Shown: positions 24,034 to 32,769, counted from the first letter of the stretch. The stretch: 64,000 nt of DNA from SIG299 sp045531955 (GCA_045531955.1 JAZSFC010000001.1:1-64000), one strand, 5' to 3'. A program made the numbers and translations. Notes: generated from the sequence alone by a model not told the origin.

Positions 24034-24065
24034 GACGCAAAGACGCAGTGACGCAAAGACGCAGA
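24034..24065 (+). repeat. Octamer tandem repeat, four units
   Basis: Four 8-base units: GACGCAAA, GACGCAGT, GACGCAAA, GACGCAGA, followed by GCC. The same two-unit block with GCCAAT after it forms the 3' end of the Cys-rich KTR gene at 14329-14344. In frame, GAGCCAGACGCAAAGACGCAG encodes EPDAKTQ, the KTR C-terminus, then a stop. It may be a decayed KTR gene end or an independently expanded repeat. Confidence 0.7.
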
Positions 24066-24113
24066 GCCAATAAATTTATGCAGAAAATGAAGGTTTATTA
24101 GCTCTGCTTTTTT
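24061..24113 (+). terminator. Terminator at the end of the accessory run
   Basis: GCAGAGC (24061-24067) pairs with GCTCTGC (24101-24107) and AATAAA (24069-24074) with TTTATT (24094-24099); a run of six T residues follows. The 5' arm overlaps the last octamer unit. Confidence 0.75.
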
Positions 24114-24144
24114 ATGTGGGAGAACAAAGGAGGAATGAGAATAA

Positions 24145-25440
24145 TTGGAACATTGTAAACTGCAAATCGGGTGTATGTTTGTAATATTATACATCCTGTT
24201 TGTTTACTTGAAAGAATGCAAGCGGTACGGGAGAAAAACCAGTCTTTCCATGTTTGATGCCTTACTTGCAGTGGGAATTTTCAGTGTGCTGTTCGATGGA
24301 TTGACAGCCTATACCGTAAACCGTATGGACATGGTAAACGGGACAGCAAATATGATATTTCACCTGTGTTTTCTGGTGGGACTGGACCTGTTTATTTTCC
24401 GGCTGTTTGTGTATATGTTGTCTATAACGGCAGGACTGCCGAAAAAGAAAAGCGGTATTCTTCTAATGTATTGCCCTTTGATAATTAATATTGTTGTGGT
24501 AGTAGTAAATATACCAAATCTGGAATATATCGAGGGAGAAGTCAGCAATTACTCCATGGGGATATCGGCATATACCTGCTTTGCCATGGCGGCAATTTAT
24601 ATCGTTGCAAGCATTGTTATTTTTTTCAGTAGATGGAGATATATTGAAAAACATAAGCGGATTAGTATTTTTACGTACCTGTTGTTGCTGGCGGGAATCA
24701 CCGCATATCAGATGTTACATCCACAGGCACTGCTTTCCAGTCTGTGTGTGACATTGATTATTCTGGGCGTATATATCAATCAGGAAAATCCTTCGGTTCT
24801 GGAGCTCGCCAGATATCACGAGGAAATGACCATGGGATTTGCAACCCTGGTGGAAAACAAGGACGGCAGTACCGGCGGACACATCAAGCGTACCACCATG
24901 TATGTGCGTTTACTGGCGGAAGAACTAAGACGCAGAGGATATTATAAAGAAGTGCTGACGAAGGATTATGTAAGAAATCTTTACTTGGCAGCGCCAATGC
25001 ACGATATCGGCAAGGTTGCCGTTCCCGATGTGATTTTGCAGAAGCCGGGGCGTCTCACGGAAGAAGAATTTGCACAAATGAAGCTGCATGCGGAACATGG
25101 CGGCAGAATTGTGCAGGAAACCTTTGGTCATCTTGGCAATGAGCAGTATGCCGAAATGGCTTATCAGGTGGCGAGATATCATCATGAAAAGTGGAACGGT
25201 CGGGGATATCCGGAAGGTTTGACCCGAAAAGAAATTCCGTTGTGTGCCCGGATTATGGCCATTGCGGATGTGTTTGATGCGGTATCGGAAAAGCGCTGCT
25301 ACCGGGATGCCATGCCACTGGAAAAGTGTTTCGGAATTATTGAAGAGGGCAGTGGGCAGGATTTCGACCCGGTGCTGGCGGAGGTCTTTTTAGATATCCG
25401 TGATAAAGTAGAGGCAGTACATAAAGAGTTCAATCAATAA
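24145..25440 (+). CDS. Membrane HD-GYP domain phosphodiesterase
   Basis: A 431-residue protein. Residues about 1-215 make six or seven membrane helices; residues about 225-420 are an HD-GYP domain with HDIGKVAVPD, HHEKWNGRGYPEGL and RIMAIADVFDAVSE. HD-GYP domains hydrolyse cyclic-di-GMP (some cyclic GAMP). The start is a TTG at 24145 with AAAGGAGG about 11 bases upstream; an out-of-frame ATG at 24135 would give only seven codons. Together with the two GGDEF proteins at 45.7-49.5 kb it suggests active cyclic-dinucleotide signalling; the adjacent receptor gene hints at a link with motility. Confidence 0.9.
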   Translation: MEHCKLQIGCMFVILYILFVYLKECKRYGRKTSLSMFDALLAVGIFSVLFDGLTAYTVNRMDMVNGTANMIFHLCFLVGLDLFIFRLFVYMLSITAGLPKKKSGILLMYCPLIINIVVVVVNIPNLEYIEGEVSNYSMGISAYTCFAMAAIYIVASIVIFFSRWRYIEKHKRISIFTYLLLLAGITAYQMLHPQALLSSLCVTLIILGVYINQENPSVLELARYHEEMTMGFATLVENKDGSTGGHIKRTTMYVRLLAEELRRRGYYKEVLTKDYVRNLYLAAPMHDIGKVAVPDVILQKPGRLTEEEFAQMKLHAEHGGRIVQETFGHLGNEQYAEMAYQVARYHHEKWNGRGYPEGLTRKEIPLCARIMAIADVFDAVSEKRCYRDAMPLEKCFGIIEEGSGQDFDPVLAEVFLDIRDKVEAVHKEFNQ

Positions 25441-25449
25441 AAACTAAGG

Positions 25450-25511
25450 GAGGATAAATCCTCTGCCCGCATTCGGCGGGCGGGCATTTTCCTTCGGAAA
25501 ACAAGGAGGAT
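25450..25511 (+). promoter_or_regulatory. Structured leader with alternative anti-Shine-Dalgarno pairing
   Basis: ATCCTC (25458-25463) can pair with GAGGAT at 25450-25455 or with the receptor gene's own ribosome-binding site GAGGAT at 25506-25511. Between them lie two hairpins: GCCCGC/GCGGGC (25465-25470, 25476-25481) and TTTTCC/GGAAAA (25487-25492, 25496-25501). This could be plain intergenic structure or a switch. Confidence 0.4.
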
Positions 25512-25514
25512 TAT

Positions 25515-27032
25515 ATGAGTTTACTGAAGCAAAATGAAAAAGAGGCCAATTTGATAGTGGCAAAGGTAATGAGAGTTTCATTCTTTATTTTTACGTTGAT
25601 TTATATTTTGAATGTAATTGGAATATTTGAAGTAAAGCCGGATGTCATGCTGTTTGCGTACATTGGCGGAAGCGTATTATTGTTGGTTCCGACGGTACTG
25701 AGTAATTTTTTAAAGTTGGAGCATTGGATAATTAAGTATATTTATGTACTTTGCGCGGCAGTATTCATTACATTACTTAGTATCACTCTGACTTGGCATG
25801 TGGTGGCAATGTATGTATATCCGATTGCCATTGCCAGTCTCTATTTTTCTAAGAAACTGAATATTACTGCAACGATTCTTACTGTAATCGGTGTATCTAT
25901 CGGACAGGTTTTGGCATATTTTATGCAGACTACCTTGGATGATAATTTTACGGATGTACACGGAATGTTAATTTTTGGTGTTGCACCAAGAGCCCTGGTA
26001 ATTATTGCAGTGGCAGCTATTTTCACCATGCTTTGCAGCAGAACCGCTTCCTTGCTTTCCAACCTGTTGGGTGCTGAAGAGCAGAAGGAAATGTTTGACC
26101 GTATGAAGCTGATGAAGGATAATGCATCCAAAACATCTGCCGTACTGTATAACACGGTATCCCAGCTTTCTGAAATTTCGGAAAGTTCCTTGAAAGCAAA
26201 CCAGAGTATCGCCGAGGAAGCAGAGCGCTTACTCACCGGTTCCATGGAAAATACCGGTGCTGTGGAATATGCGGATGACAGAATCCAGGATATTAGCACA
26301 CAGCTTAGCGAATTGAGCGAAATGAATCACCGTACGGCACAGCTTACTGACCGCATCGGACAGAATACAAAGGAAAATCAAAAGCTGATGAATGCGGCTA
26401 CCGAGAACATGGAGCAGATTAATAAGAGCACGGAAACCTGCGAAGAAATCATCCGCACCCTGGGTGAAGAATCCAAGGAAATTATCGGCATTGTACAGAC
26501 TATTACCGGAATTTCCAACCAGACCAATATTCTGGCACTGAATGCTTCCATTGAGGCAGCAAGAGCCGGAGAGCAGGGTAGAGGCTTTGCCGTGGTGGCA
26601 GAGGAAATCCAGAAGCTTTCCGAACAGACTAAGCGTGCGGTAGAAAATATCGGTACTATTGTTAATGAGGTAGTAAGAAATACGGAAGATGCGGTGGTTG
26701 CCATGGGAACCAATGCGAAGAACGCCAAGGCCGGCATGGAAAGTATCAGTAAAGCAAATGATTCTGCGACTATGATTACTTCTTCCAATGAGGAACTGAT
26801 TGGACAGATTCATGAGATTGCTAAGGCGGCAGAGGTAATCCGGGAAAAGAGTAACGAAGTGGCAGAGCGTATGCAGCAAATCAGTAGCAATACCCAGGAA
26901 AACTGTAATGCGGTGGAGCAGGTATCTGCGGCAACCCAGGAAAATACGGCAGGAACGGAAAGCCTGGCAAATATTGTAGAGCAAATTAAGGGATTATCGG
27001 AACAGCTAAATAAAGTAGTTCAGGATAAGTAA
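25515..27032 (+). CDS. Methyl-accepting chemotaxis protein
   Basis: A 505-residue receptor. The N-terminal ~195 residues form about six membrane helices and no periplasmic loop of size, so it may sense within the membrane. No HAMP domain is evident. Residues about 210-500 are the cytoplasmic signalling coiled coil, with the hairpin tip around ALNASIEAARAGEQGRGFAV that contacts CheA/CheW. AAGGAGGAT precedes the ATG. It follows the HD-GYP gene by 74 bases. It implies the organism has chemotaxis genes elsewhere. Confidence 0.92.
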   Translation: MSLLKQNEKEANLIVAKVMRVSFFIFTLIYILNVIGIFEVKPDVMLFAYIGGSVLLLVPTVLSNFLKLEHWIIKYIYVLCAAVFITLLSITLTWHVVAMYVYPIAIASLYFSKKLNITATILTVIGVSIGQVLAYFMQTTLDDNFTDVHGMLIFGVAPRALVIIAVAAIFTMLCSRTASLLSNLLGAEEQKEMFDRMKLMKDNASKTSAVLYNTVSQLSEISESSLKANQSIAEEAERLLTGSMENTGAVEYADDRIQDISTQLSELSEMNHRTAQLTDRIGQNTKENQKLMNAATENMEQINKSTETCEEIIRTLGEESKEIIGIVQTITGISNQTNILALNASIEAARAGEQGRGFAVVAEEIQKLSEQTKRAVENIGTIVNEVVRNTEDAVVAMGTNAKNAKAGMESISKANDSATMITSSNEELIGQIHEIAKAAEVIREKSNEVAERMQQISSNTQENCNAVEQVSAATQENTAGTESLANIVEQIKGLSEQLNKVVQDK

Positions 27033-27035
27033 AAG

Positions 27036-27110
27036 AAAATCCTCTTTCGGGGTTTGCCGATAGTATGATTACATGTTATAATAATGGCAACTTCCGAAAG
27101 GGGATTTTTT
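27036..27110 (+). promoter_or_regulatory. Terminator-like hairpin enclosing the trmO promoter and its ribosome-binding site
   Basis: AAAATCCTCTTTCGG (27036-27050) pairs, with one T-G pair, with CCGAAAGGGGATTTT (27094-27108); T residues run to 27110, immediately before the ATG of trmO. The loop contains a promoter: TTGCCG (27054-27059), 17 bases, TATAAT (27077-27082). The 3' arm contains AAAGGGG, the trmO ribosome-binding site. Confidence 0.65.
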
Positions 27111-27803
27111 ATGAAAACCGTTGAATTTCGTGTGATTGCGCATATTGAAAACGATTATAAAGAAAAGTTTGGCATTCCGAGACAAAGCGGTCTGGTGGAA
27201 TCTTTGGTTTCAAGAATCGTGTTTGAGCCGGAGTACCGGAATCCGGATGCTTTTCGGGGAATCGAAGGATATTCTCACCTTTGGCTGTTGTGGCATTTTT
27301 CTGAGGCGGACCGGGGAGAGGAGTGGTCCCCAACGGTGCGCCCACCGCGCCTTGGCGGAAACACCAGAGTCGGTGTATTTGCCACCCGTTCCCCGTTCCG
27401 CCCAAATTCCGTGGGTATGAGTTCCGTAAAATTGGAAAAGCTTGAGATGGACAAAACGCTGGGACCGGTGCTCTACGTGTCCGGTGCAGACTTGCTTGAC
27501 GGCACCCCAATCTTTGATGTAAAGCCATACCTTGCCTATGTAGACAGCCATCCGGAAGCAAAGGACGGATTTGCATTGAATCAAAAGGAAGGCACCCTTA
27601 CGGTAGAGTTTCCGGAAGAACTGCTGGCAGAAGTGCCCGCAGAAAAGCGCCAGGGCCTCATAGAGCTTCTTTCCCAGGATCCCCGCCCACAATATCAAAA
27701 TGACCCGGAACGGGTGTACAAGATGAAATTTGGAGCGCAGGAAGTGTGGTTTCGGGTGGAAGAGGACACACTTAGCGTTTGTAACGTATGTACCGGAAAC
27801 TGA
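27111..27803 (+). CDS. trmO: tRNA (N6-threonylcarbamoyladenosine37-N6)-methyltransferase
   Basis: A 230-residue TsaA/TrmO protein, which methylates t6A37 in tRNA-Thr using S-adenosylmethionine. Visible family motifs are FRGIEGYSHLWLLWHF, GGNTRVGVFATRSPFRPN and GADLLDGTPIFDVKPYLAYVD, all in the right order; length is normal. AAAGGGGA selects the ATG at 27111 over an in-frame ATG at 27084. The expression signals are unusual: see the hairpin at 27036-27110. Confidence 0.94.
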   Translation: MKTVEFRVIAHIENDYKEKFGIPRQSGLVESLVSRIVFEPEYRNPDAFRGIEGYSHLWLLWHFSEADRGEEWSPTVRPPRLGGNTRVGVFATRSPFRPNSVGMSSVKLEKLEMDKTLGPVLYVSGADLLDGTPIFDVKPYLAYVDSHPEAKDGFALNQKEGTLTVEFPEELLAEVPAEKRQGLIELLSQDPRPQYQNDPERVYKMKFGAQEVWFRVEEDTLSVCNVCTGN

Positions 27804-27842
27804 CTTGCCAACATATCAACCTTTGCAGAACAAGACAACATA

Positions 27843-27930
27843 GATATAGGACAAATAAAAAAATCATATCGGTCAAAACCGTTAGCGTTGAGCGGGTTTA
27901 GACCGATATGATTTTTCTTATTGTCCTATC
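27843..27930. terminator. Long bidirectional terminator
   Basis: The arm at 27843-27874 (ending AAATCATATCGGTC) is complementary to 27901-27930 (starting GACCGATATGATTT) over about 30 bases with few interruptions, and AAACC/GGTTT extends it inside. It ends both trmO and the converging pectate lyase gene. The second arm covers the last codons and stop of the lyase gene (stop at 27918). Confidence 0.85.
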
Positions 27931-29498
27931 GTATAGGTTGCTCCGTTTTCCAACGTTTTACCGTCTGTAGTTGCAGCTTTTGCATTTGAAACGGTAGCCG
28001 TAATGGTTCCGGTAACATAACCGTACTTGTCGTAAGCAGGAAGAAGCTTCTTTGCCCAATCGCCGGCCCAGGCATAGCCGTGGCGGCGTTCGGTGCCGAT
28101 TTCCATAATGTCATGTTTCATGATACCGTCACGGTCGCAGAAGATTGGCAGGTTGGTGTCAATTTCATAGAAGCGGTACCAGGTGCGGTGTCCGGCGGAG
28201 TTCTTGAAGTATACGCCGTCGGATGCCTTGCGGACATATTCGGTATCTTTTTGCTCGGAGTCCTTAAACCACTGAATGGCAGCTTCTACGGCGGCTTTGA
28301 TTTCCGGAGTCTGTTCCTGATTCATTAAGAACTGGATAACAGGTACGGATTCGGAACCGCTGATGGAAGCAAGCTCGTAAGCTCTTGCACCTACCGGCTT
28401 GTAGGTTACCGGGTCGTGCTGGGCGCACCATGCAGTAAGCTTGCCCTGAGAGGTAATCTGGGACTTTAAGATAAAGTCGATGGCACGGTCGATGGAATCC
28501 TGAAGCTTTGCCTTATAATCGGCAGGAATGATATCGGAATCAAACGGATAGCGGCCGTACAGGGCATCTTCCAGGGTGTAGAGAACGTTAATCATAGCAT
28601 TATCGTTAAAGGTGGCATTGTCGGAGTAGTTGCCGCGCTTTGGATAAACCTGGGCAAAGCCGCCGGATTCGTACTGTAACTTGAAAAGGAAATCTAAACC
28701 TTTTAAGACACTTTCCTGATATTTTGCTTCCGGAACCTCGCGGTATACGGCAGCAATGTGGCGAATCTGAGTGTAGGTGGCATCGTTATCAATGGTACCG
28801 ATGAGCTCACCGTTTTTACCGGTCCAGCCGGAGCCGGCATTCTTTTTCTTTCCTTCGGTCCAGGCGGTTTTGCCGTCAATGGCCTTATCCCAACCGCCGT
28901 GGTCCATCTGCCAGGTGATGTAGTTATCAGCAAGAGTAACCGCAGACTTCAAATTAGAGAAGTTGGATGCGGACTTTGGAATTACAGCAGAGGTGTTACG
29001 CAGAGGTTCTGCAACTGTATAAACCAGTACAGTCTTACCTTCTTCGTTGGTGGTGAAGGAACTGTCTTCTATGGTTAAGGTTCCTTTTACTTCCTTGTAG
29101 GAGGCCCAGTCGATGTTGTAGGTACTAAAAGAAAGCTCCTCAGGATTTGCATTTTTTAAAGCGCCGTTTAAGGTAACTATGATAGTATGCTCATCCTGAA
29201 TTTCCATAGATTCAATTTCTACATTGGCGCTGGTAACGACAGGACTTGCAGGTGAGGTAGTACTTTCTGGTGCATTTGTGTCAGCAGGTTCCGGCGTAGG
29301 AGTCTGCGTTGCTACAGATGGTTCGTTAGTTGGCTCCGGTAATGTTTCATCCGGTGCCTGGGTTGGCGCAGTAGCAGCTTCCGTGGTTGGCACGGGGGTT
29401 GGTGTGGTGTCTGCTTTATCAGCTTCCCCACAGCCGGCCAGTGCAACTACCAGGCAGGTAAGAAGCACTGCAGTTTTTTTGTTAACGATTCTTTTCAT
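27918..29498 (-). CDS. Pectate lyase, family PL10, lipoprotein
   Basis: A 526-residue secreted enzyme. The lipoprotein signal ends in VALAGCG (Cys23), followed by a Thr/Pro/Ala/Glu linker to about residue 85, an intermediate beta domain, and a PL10 catalytic domain from about residue 195: WQMDHGGWDKA, GTIDNDATYTQIRHIA, QYESGGFAQVYP, and the catalytic signature RTWYRFYEIDTNLPIFCDRDG. PL10 enzymes cleave polygalacturonate by beta-elimination. A short beta-rich tail ends the protein. AAGGAG precedes the ATG. It lies 24 bases downstream of the ABC-F gene on the same strand with no terminator between. Confidence 0.93.
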   Translation of the reverse strand: MKRIVNKKTAVLLTCLVVALAGCGEADKADTTPTPVPTTEAATAPTQAPDETLPEPTNEPSVATQTPTPEPADTNAPESTTSPASPVVTSANVEIESMEIQDEHTIIVTLNGALKNANPEELSFSTYNIDWASYKEVKGTLTIEDSSFTTNEEGKTVLVYTVAEPLRNTSAVIPKSASNFSNLKSAVTLADNYITWQMDHGGWDKAIDGKTAWTEGKKKNAGSGWTGKNGELIGTIDNDATYTQIRHIAAVYREVPEAKYQESVLKGLDFLFKLQYESGGFAQVYPKRGNYSDNATFNDNAMINVLYTLEDALYGRYPFDSDIIPADYKAKLQDSIDRAIDFILKSQITSQGKLTAWCAQHDPVTYKPVGARAYELASISGSESVPVIQFLMNQEQTPEIKAAVEAAIQWFKDSEQKDTEYVRKASDGVYFKNSAGHRTWYRFYEIDTNLPIFCDRDGIMKHDIMEIGTERRHGYAWAGDWAKKLLPAYDKYGYVTGTITATVSNAKAATTDGKTLENGATYTIGQ

Positions 29499-29522
29499 TT
29501 GATTCTCCTTATTTTTCCTTTA

Positions 29523-31472
29523 TTAGTCCGCCAGTGCTTCCCACTGTTCCATAAGTTCCAGCAGGTGTTCGGCGGTTTCATCCTTTTCTTTGGTGACTTC
29601 CAGAAGTTTGGTGTGGTTGGTATAGACTGCCTCGTCGGCAAGCAGAGTGTCCAACTCCTCGGAACGGGCTTCCAGACGCTCGATTTCCGCTTCGATACGC
29701 TTTAAGTCGTTCTGGCGTTTTCGTTCTTTTGCCTGTTCTTCCTTTTGTTGCTTCCAGTCCATCTTTCCGGCGGATTCCGGTTCGGCAGGCGCAGCAACAG
29801 GGGTGTTTTTGGCGGCAGGAGTTTTACCTACTCCGTAACCGATGCCCTGTAAGTGGAGACGCTCCATGTTTTCTTTATGCTCTAAGTAGTAATCATAATT
29901 GCCGTCGTAGGAAATTAACTTTCCGCTGGTTAAATCCAGGATTTTGGTTGCGGTTTTGTTGATGAAATATCGGTCGTGGGAAACGTAAAGAACGGTGCCG
30001 GTATAGTTCTGGATGGCGTTCTCTAAAATTTCCTTGGACATAATGTCTAAATGGTTGGTCGGTTCGTCCAAAATCAGGAAGTTGGATTCCGACAGCATCA
30101 GTTTAGCCAGGGAAACACGACCACGTTCGCCGCCGCTGATGTCCTTAATCTGCTTAAATACATCGTCTCCGGTAAAGAGGAAAGCAGCCAGGGTGTTTCG
30201 AATCTGGGTGTTGTCCATGAAAGGATAGGTGTCTTGCAGCTCGGAGAAGAGGGTCTTTTCCATATGCAGCACCTGATGTTCCTGGTCGTAGTAAGCAATA
30301 TGCACCTTAACGCCCGGTTTAATGGCCCCGGCGTCCGGTGTTACAATGCCATTAATCATTTTCAAAATGGTGGTTTTTCCGGTACCGTTGTTGCCGATAA
30401 TGGCTACTTTTTCACCGCGCTTAATTTCGAAGGAAAGGTCGGTGAATAAGGTTTGCGGTCCGAAGGACTTGGCAAGTCCGGTAACGGAAAGAACGTCGTT
30501 TCCGCTGGTAACAGAAGGTTCCAGGCGGATGTTCATGCCGTCACTTTCCTCTAACGGTTTATCTAAGCGTTCGATTTTATCTAACATCTTCTCGCGGCTT
30601 TCTGCCCGCTTGATGGATTTTTCACGGTTAAAGGAACGAAGCTTTGCAATGACTTCTTCCTGATGTTTGATTTCTCTTTGCTGGTTTAAGTAGGCCTTAA
30701 TCTGGTCTTCCCGCTGCTTTGCTTTTTTCTGCGCATAAGTAGAGTAGTTACCATCGAAAGTCTGTGCCTTGGTGTGATCTAACTCGATAACCTTGGTTAC
30801 AACTTTATCGAGGAAGTAACGGTCATGGGCAATAACGACTACGGCACCCTTATAGGTGGCAAGGAAGTTTTCCAGCCAGGCAATGGAGTTCATATCCAGA
30901 TGGTTTGTCGGCTCGTCAAGCAGAATTAAATCCGGTTTACGGAGCAGGAGTTTACCCAGAGCGATTCTGGTTTTCTGACCGCCGGAAAGAGTATTGACGC
31001 GTTTTTCAAATTCTGACTCTTCAAACCCCAGACCTTTTAATATGCCTATTACTTCACTGCGGTAAGCATAGCCGTTTTGAATTTCAAATTCGTGGTTTAA
31101 ACGGGTGTAAGAGGAAAGGGCCTGTTCTAAAACTTCGCCCTCCATGTGTTTCATATCCAACTCTAATGCCCGGATGTTTTCTTCTAAACGGAGAATGTCG
31201 GCCTTGGTGGAAAGAAGCTCTTCGTAAATGCTATTTTCTGAGGTTAAATCCTGATGCTGGGAAAGATAGCCGTAGGTGGAACCTTTCGAGAAAGTGACTT
31301 CTCCGGTATCGGAAGAAAGTTCCCCTACAATGATTTTAAACAGGGTAGACTTTCCGGCACCGTTGATGCCCACGATGGCAGCTTTTTCGTTGTCATTAAT
31401 GTGAAAGGAAACCCCGTGCAGGATTTCCTTTTCGCCAAAACTTTTTGTAATGTTGTTACATGCAAGTATCAT
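29523..31472 (-). CDS. ABC-F family ATPase (YdiF-like)
   Basis: A 649-residue protein with two ATP-binding cassettes and no membrane helices: Walker A GINGAGKST and GNNGTGKTT, signatures LSGGQKTR and SGGERGR, and LLDEPTNHLD in both halves. The long linker between cassettes and a C-terminal coiled coil (RIEAEIERLEARSEELDTLL) are typical of YdiF/Uup proteins, which bind the ribosomal E site and aid translation; some relatives protect against antibiotics. The ATG at 31472 begins MILACNNITKSFGEKEI, the usual start; longer in-frame translation would run into the preceding gene. It lies 16 bases after the CNNM gene. Confidence 0.93.
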   Translation of the reverse strand: MILACNNITKSFGEKEILHGVSFHINDNEKAAIVGINGAGKSTLFKIIVGELSSDTGEVTFSKGSTYGYLSQHQDLTSENSIYEELLSTKADILRLEENIRALELDMKHMEGEVLEQALSSYTRLNHEFEIQNGYAYRSEVIGILKGLGFEESEFEKRVNTLSGGQKTRIALGKLLLRKPDLILLDEPTNHLDMNSIAWLENFLATYKGAVVVIAHDRYFLDKVVTKVIELDHTKAQTFDGNYSTYAQKKAKQREDQIKAYLNQQREIKHQEEVIAKLRSFNREKSIKRAESREKMLDKIERLDKPLEESDGMNIRLEPSVTSGNDVLSVTGLAKSFGPQTLFTDLSFEIKRGEKVAIIGNNGTGKTTILKMINGIVTPDAGAIKPGVKVHIAYYDQEHQVLHMEKTLFSELQDTYPFMDNTQIRNTLAAFLFTGDDVFKQIKDISGGERGRVSLAKLMLSESNFLILDEPTNHLDIMSKEILENAIQNYTGTVLYVSHDRYFINKTATKILDLTSGKLISYDGNYDYYLEHKENMERLHLQGIGYGVGKTPAAKNTPVAAPAEPESAGKMDWKQQKEEQAKERKRQNDLKRIEAEIERLEARSEELDTLLADEAVYTNHTKLLEVTKEKDETAEHLLELMEQWEALAD

Positions 31473-31488
31473 ATTGATTGCTCCAATG

Positions 31489-32769
31489 TTATTCTTCTTC
31501 CTCCGGTTCTGTATAATCCGGGTTAATGGTAAGATGAATTTTGTCGATACGGTTTTTGTCCATGGCCAGTACCTTGTAGGTGTTAGCACCCTCTGTGACG
31601 GTTTCACCTTCGGTCGGAAGGTGGTCAAGAAGATGAATAACATGACCTGCAATGGAATCGTAGTCTTCAGACTCTAAACCAAGTTCCAGAATTTCATTGA
31701 TTTCATCCAACTTTGTAGTGCCGAGAATGGTGTATTCGTTTTCGGCGGTTTTTTGAATAGCATCTTCTTCGTCGGTGTCATATTCATCACGGATTTCGCC
31801 GACAATTTCTTCAATCAGGTCTTCAATGGTAAGAAGACCTGCGGTAGCACCATACTCATCCAGTACAATAGCAAGGGAGTTGGTTGCTTTTTTGAGCTCA
31901 CGGAGAAGCTCGGAGGTCTTTTTATACTCGTAGGTAAAATACGGAGTACGTAAGAAATCTTTTATATTGAAATCTTCTTTATTTCCGCGGAAAAAGAAGA
32001 TATCCTTCATGTTAATAATACCGATGACATTATCCCGGGTTTCACTGTAAACAGGAAGACGGGTGTACATGTCTTTTTCAAAGGCGGCTACCAGCTCGTC
32101 ATAAGTCATTTCAACATCGGCAAATGCCATGTCGATACGGGGAACCATAACGTCCTTTGCCAGGGAATCACCGAAATCCACCACGTTGGTAATCATCAGG
32201 CGTTCTTCGCTTTCGATGACACCGTCTTCATGGCTTACATCTACAATGGTACGAAGCTCATTTTCAGTCATTGCACCTGCTTTTGCATTTGGGTCAATGC
32301 GGAACAGAAGCAGAAATATGCCGGATAATTTATTAAGCAAGAAAATAACCGGTGTAAGTACTTTTGTCAGCAGACTAATGATAGGTGCATAAAAGAATGC
32401 CATTTTTTCTGCATGAACGGTAGCCAAAGTTTTTGGTGTGATTTCACCAAAAATCAAGACAAGCAGGGTAAGAATACCGGTACCGATAGCGGCATAGGCA
32501 TTGCCGAATGCATCCATGACTAAGGTTGTGGTGAGAGAAGATGCGTACAGGTTAACAATGTTGTTGCCGATTAAGATGGCACTGAGCATCTTGGATGGGT
32601 TTTCAATCAGGTTGTTGATGATTTTTGCCTTTTTATTGCCCTCTTCCACAAGGCTTCGGATACGGAGTTTATTCACCGTAGTTAATGAGGTTTCCGCAGA
32701 AGAAAAGAATGCGGATAACAATAGTAAAACAATGAGCACGATTATCTGTGCCGCGACACTGGGGTCCAT
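31489..32769 (-). CDS. CNNM/CorC (hemolysin C-like) membrane protein 1
   Basis: A 426-residue protein with an N-terminal DUF21/CNNM membrane domain (four helices, starting near FFSSAETSLTTVNKLR), a pair of CBS domains (VMVPRIDMAF, TRLPVYSETRDNVIGIINMKD; LAIVLDEYGATAGLLTIEDL) and a C-terminal CorC/HlyC domain. Relatives export magnesium or other cations, and CBS pairs bind nucleotides. The ATG at 32769 is about 13 bases from AAGGAG. A consensus promoter lies 64 bases upstream. It heads a three-gene unit with ABC-F and the pectate lyase. Confidence 0.92.
   Translation of the reverse strand: MDPSVAAQIIVLIVLLLLSAFFSSAETSLTTVNKLRIRSLVEEGNKKAKIINNLIENPSKMLSAILIGNNIVNLYASSLTTTLVMDAFGNAYAAIGTGILTLLVLIFGEITPKTLATVHAEKMAFFYAPIISLLTKVLTPVIFLLNKLSGIFLLLFRIDPNAKAGAMTENELRTIVDVSHEDGVIESEERLMITNVVDFGDSLAKDVMVPRIDMAFADVEMTYDELVAAFEKDMYTRLPVYSETRDNVIGIINMKDIFFFRGNKEDFNIKDFLRTPYFTYEYKKTSELLRELKKATNSLAIVLDEYGATAGLLTIEDLIEEIVGEIRDEYDTDEEDAIQKTAENEYTILGTTKLDEINEILELGLESEDYDSIAGHVIHLLDHLPTEGETVTEGANTYKVLAMDKNRIDKIHLTINPDYTEPEEEE

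Noticed and set aside
24024..24144. Cyclic-di-GMP riboswitch near the HD-GYP gene
   Set aside because: The region is explained by octamer repeats and a terminator; no GEMM core sequence is present.
26229..26984. Minus-strand open frame of about 250 codons
   Set aside because: Antisense to the chemotaxis receptor's coiled coil; its composition (Cys, His, Leu, Phe) is that of a shadow frame.
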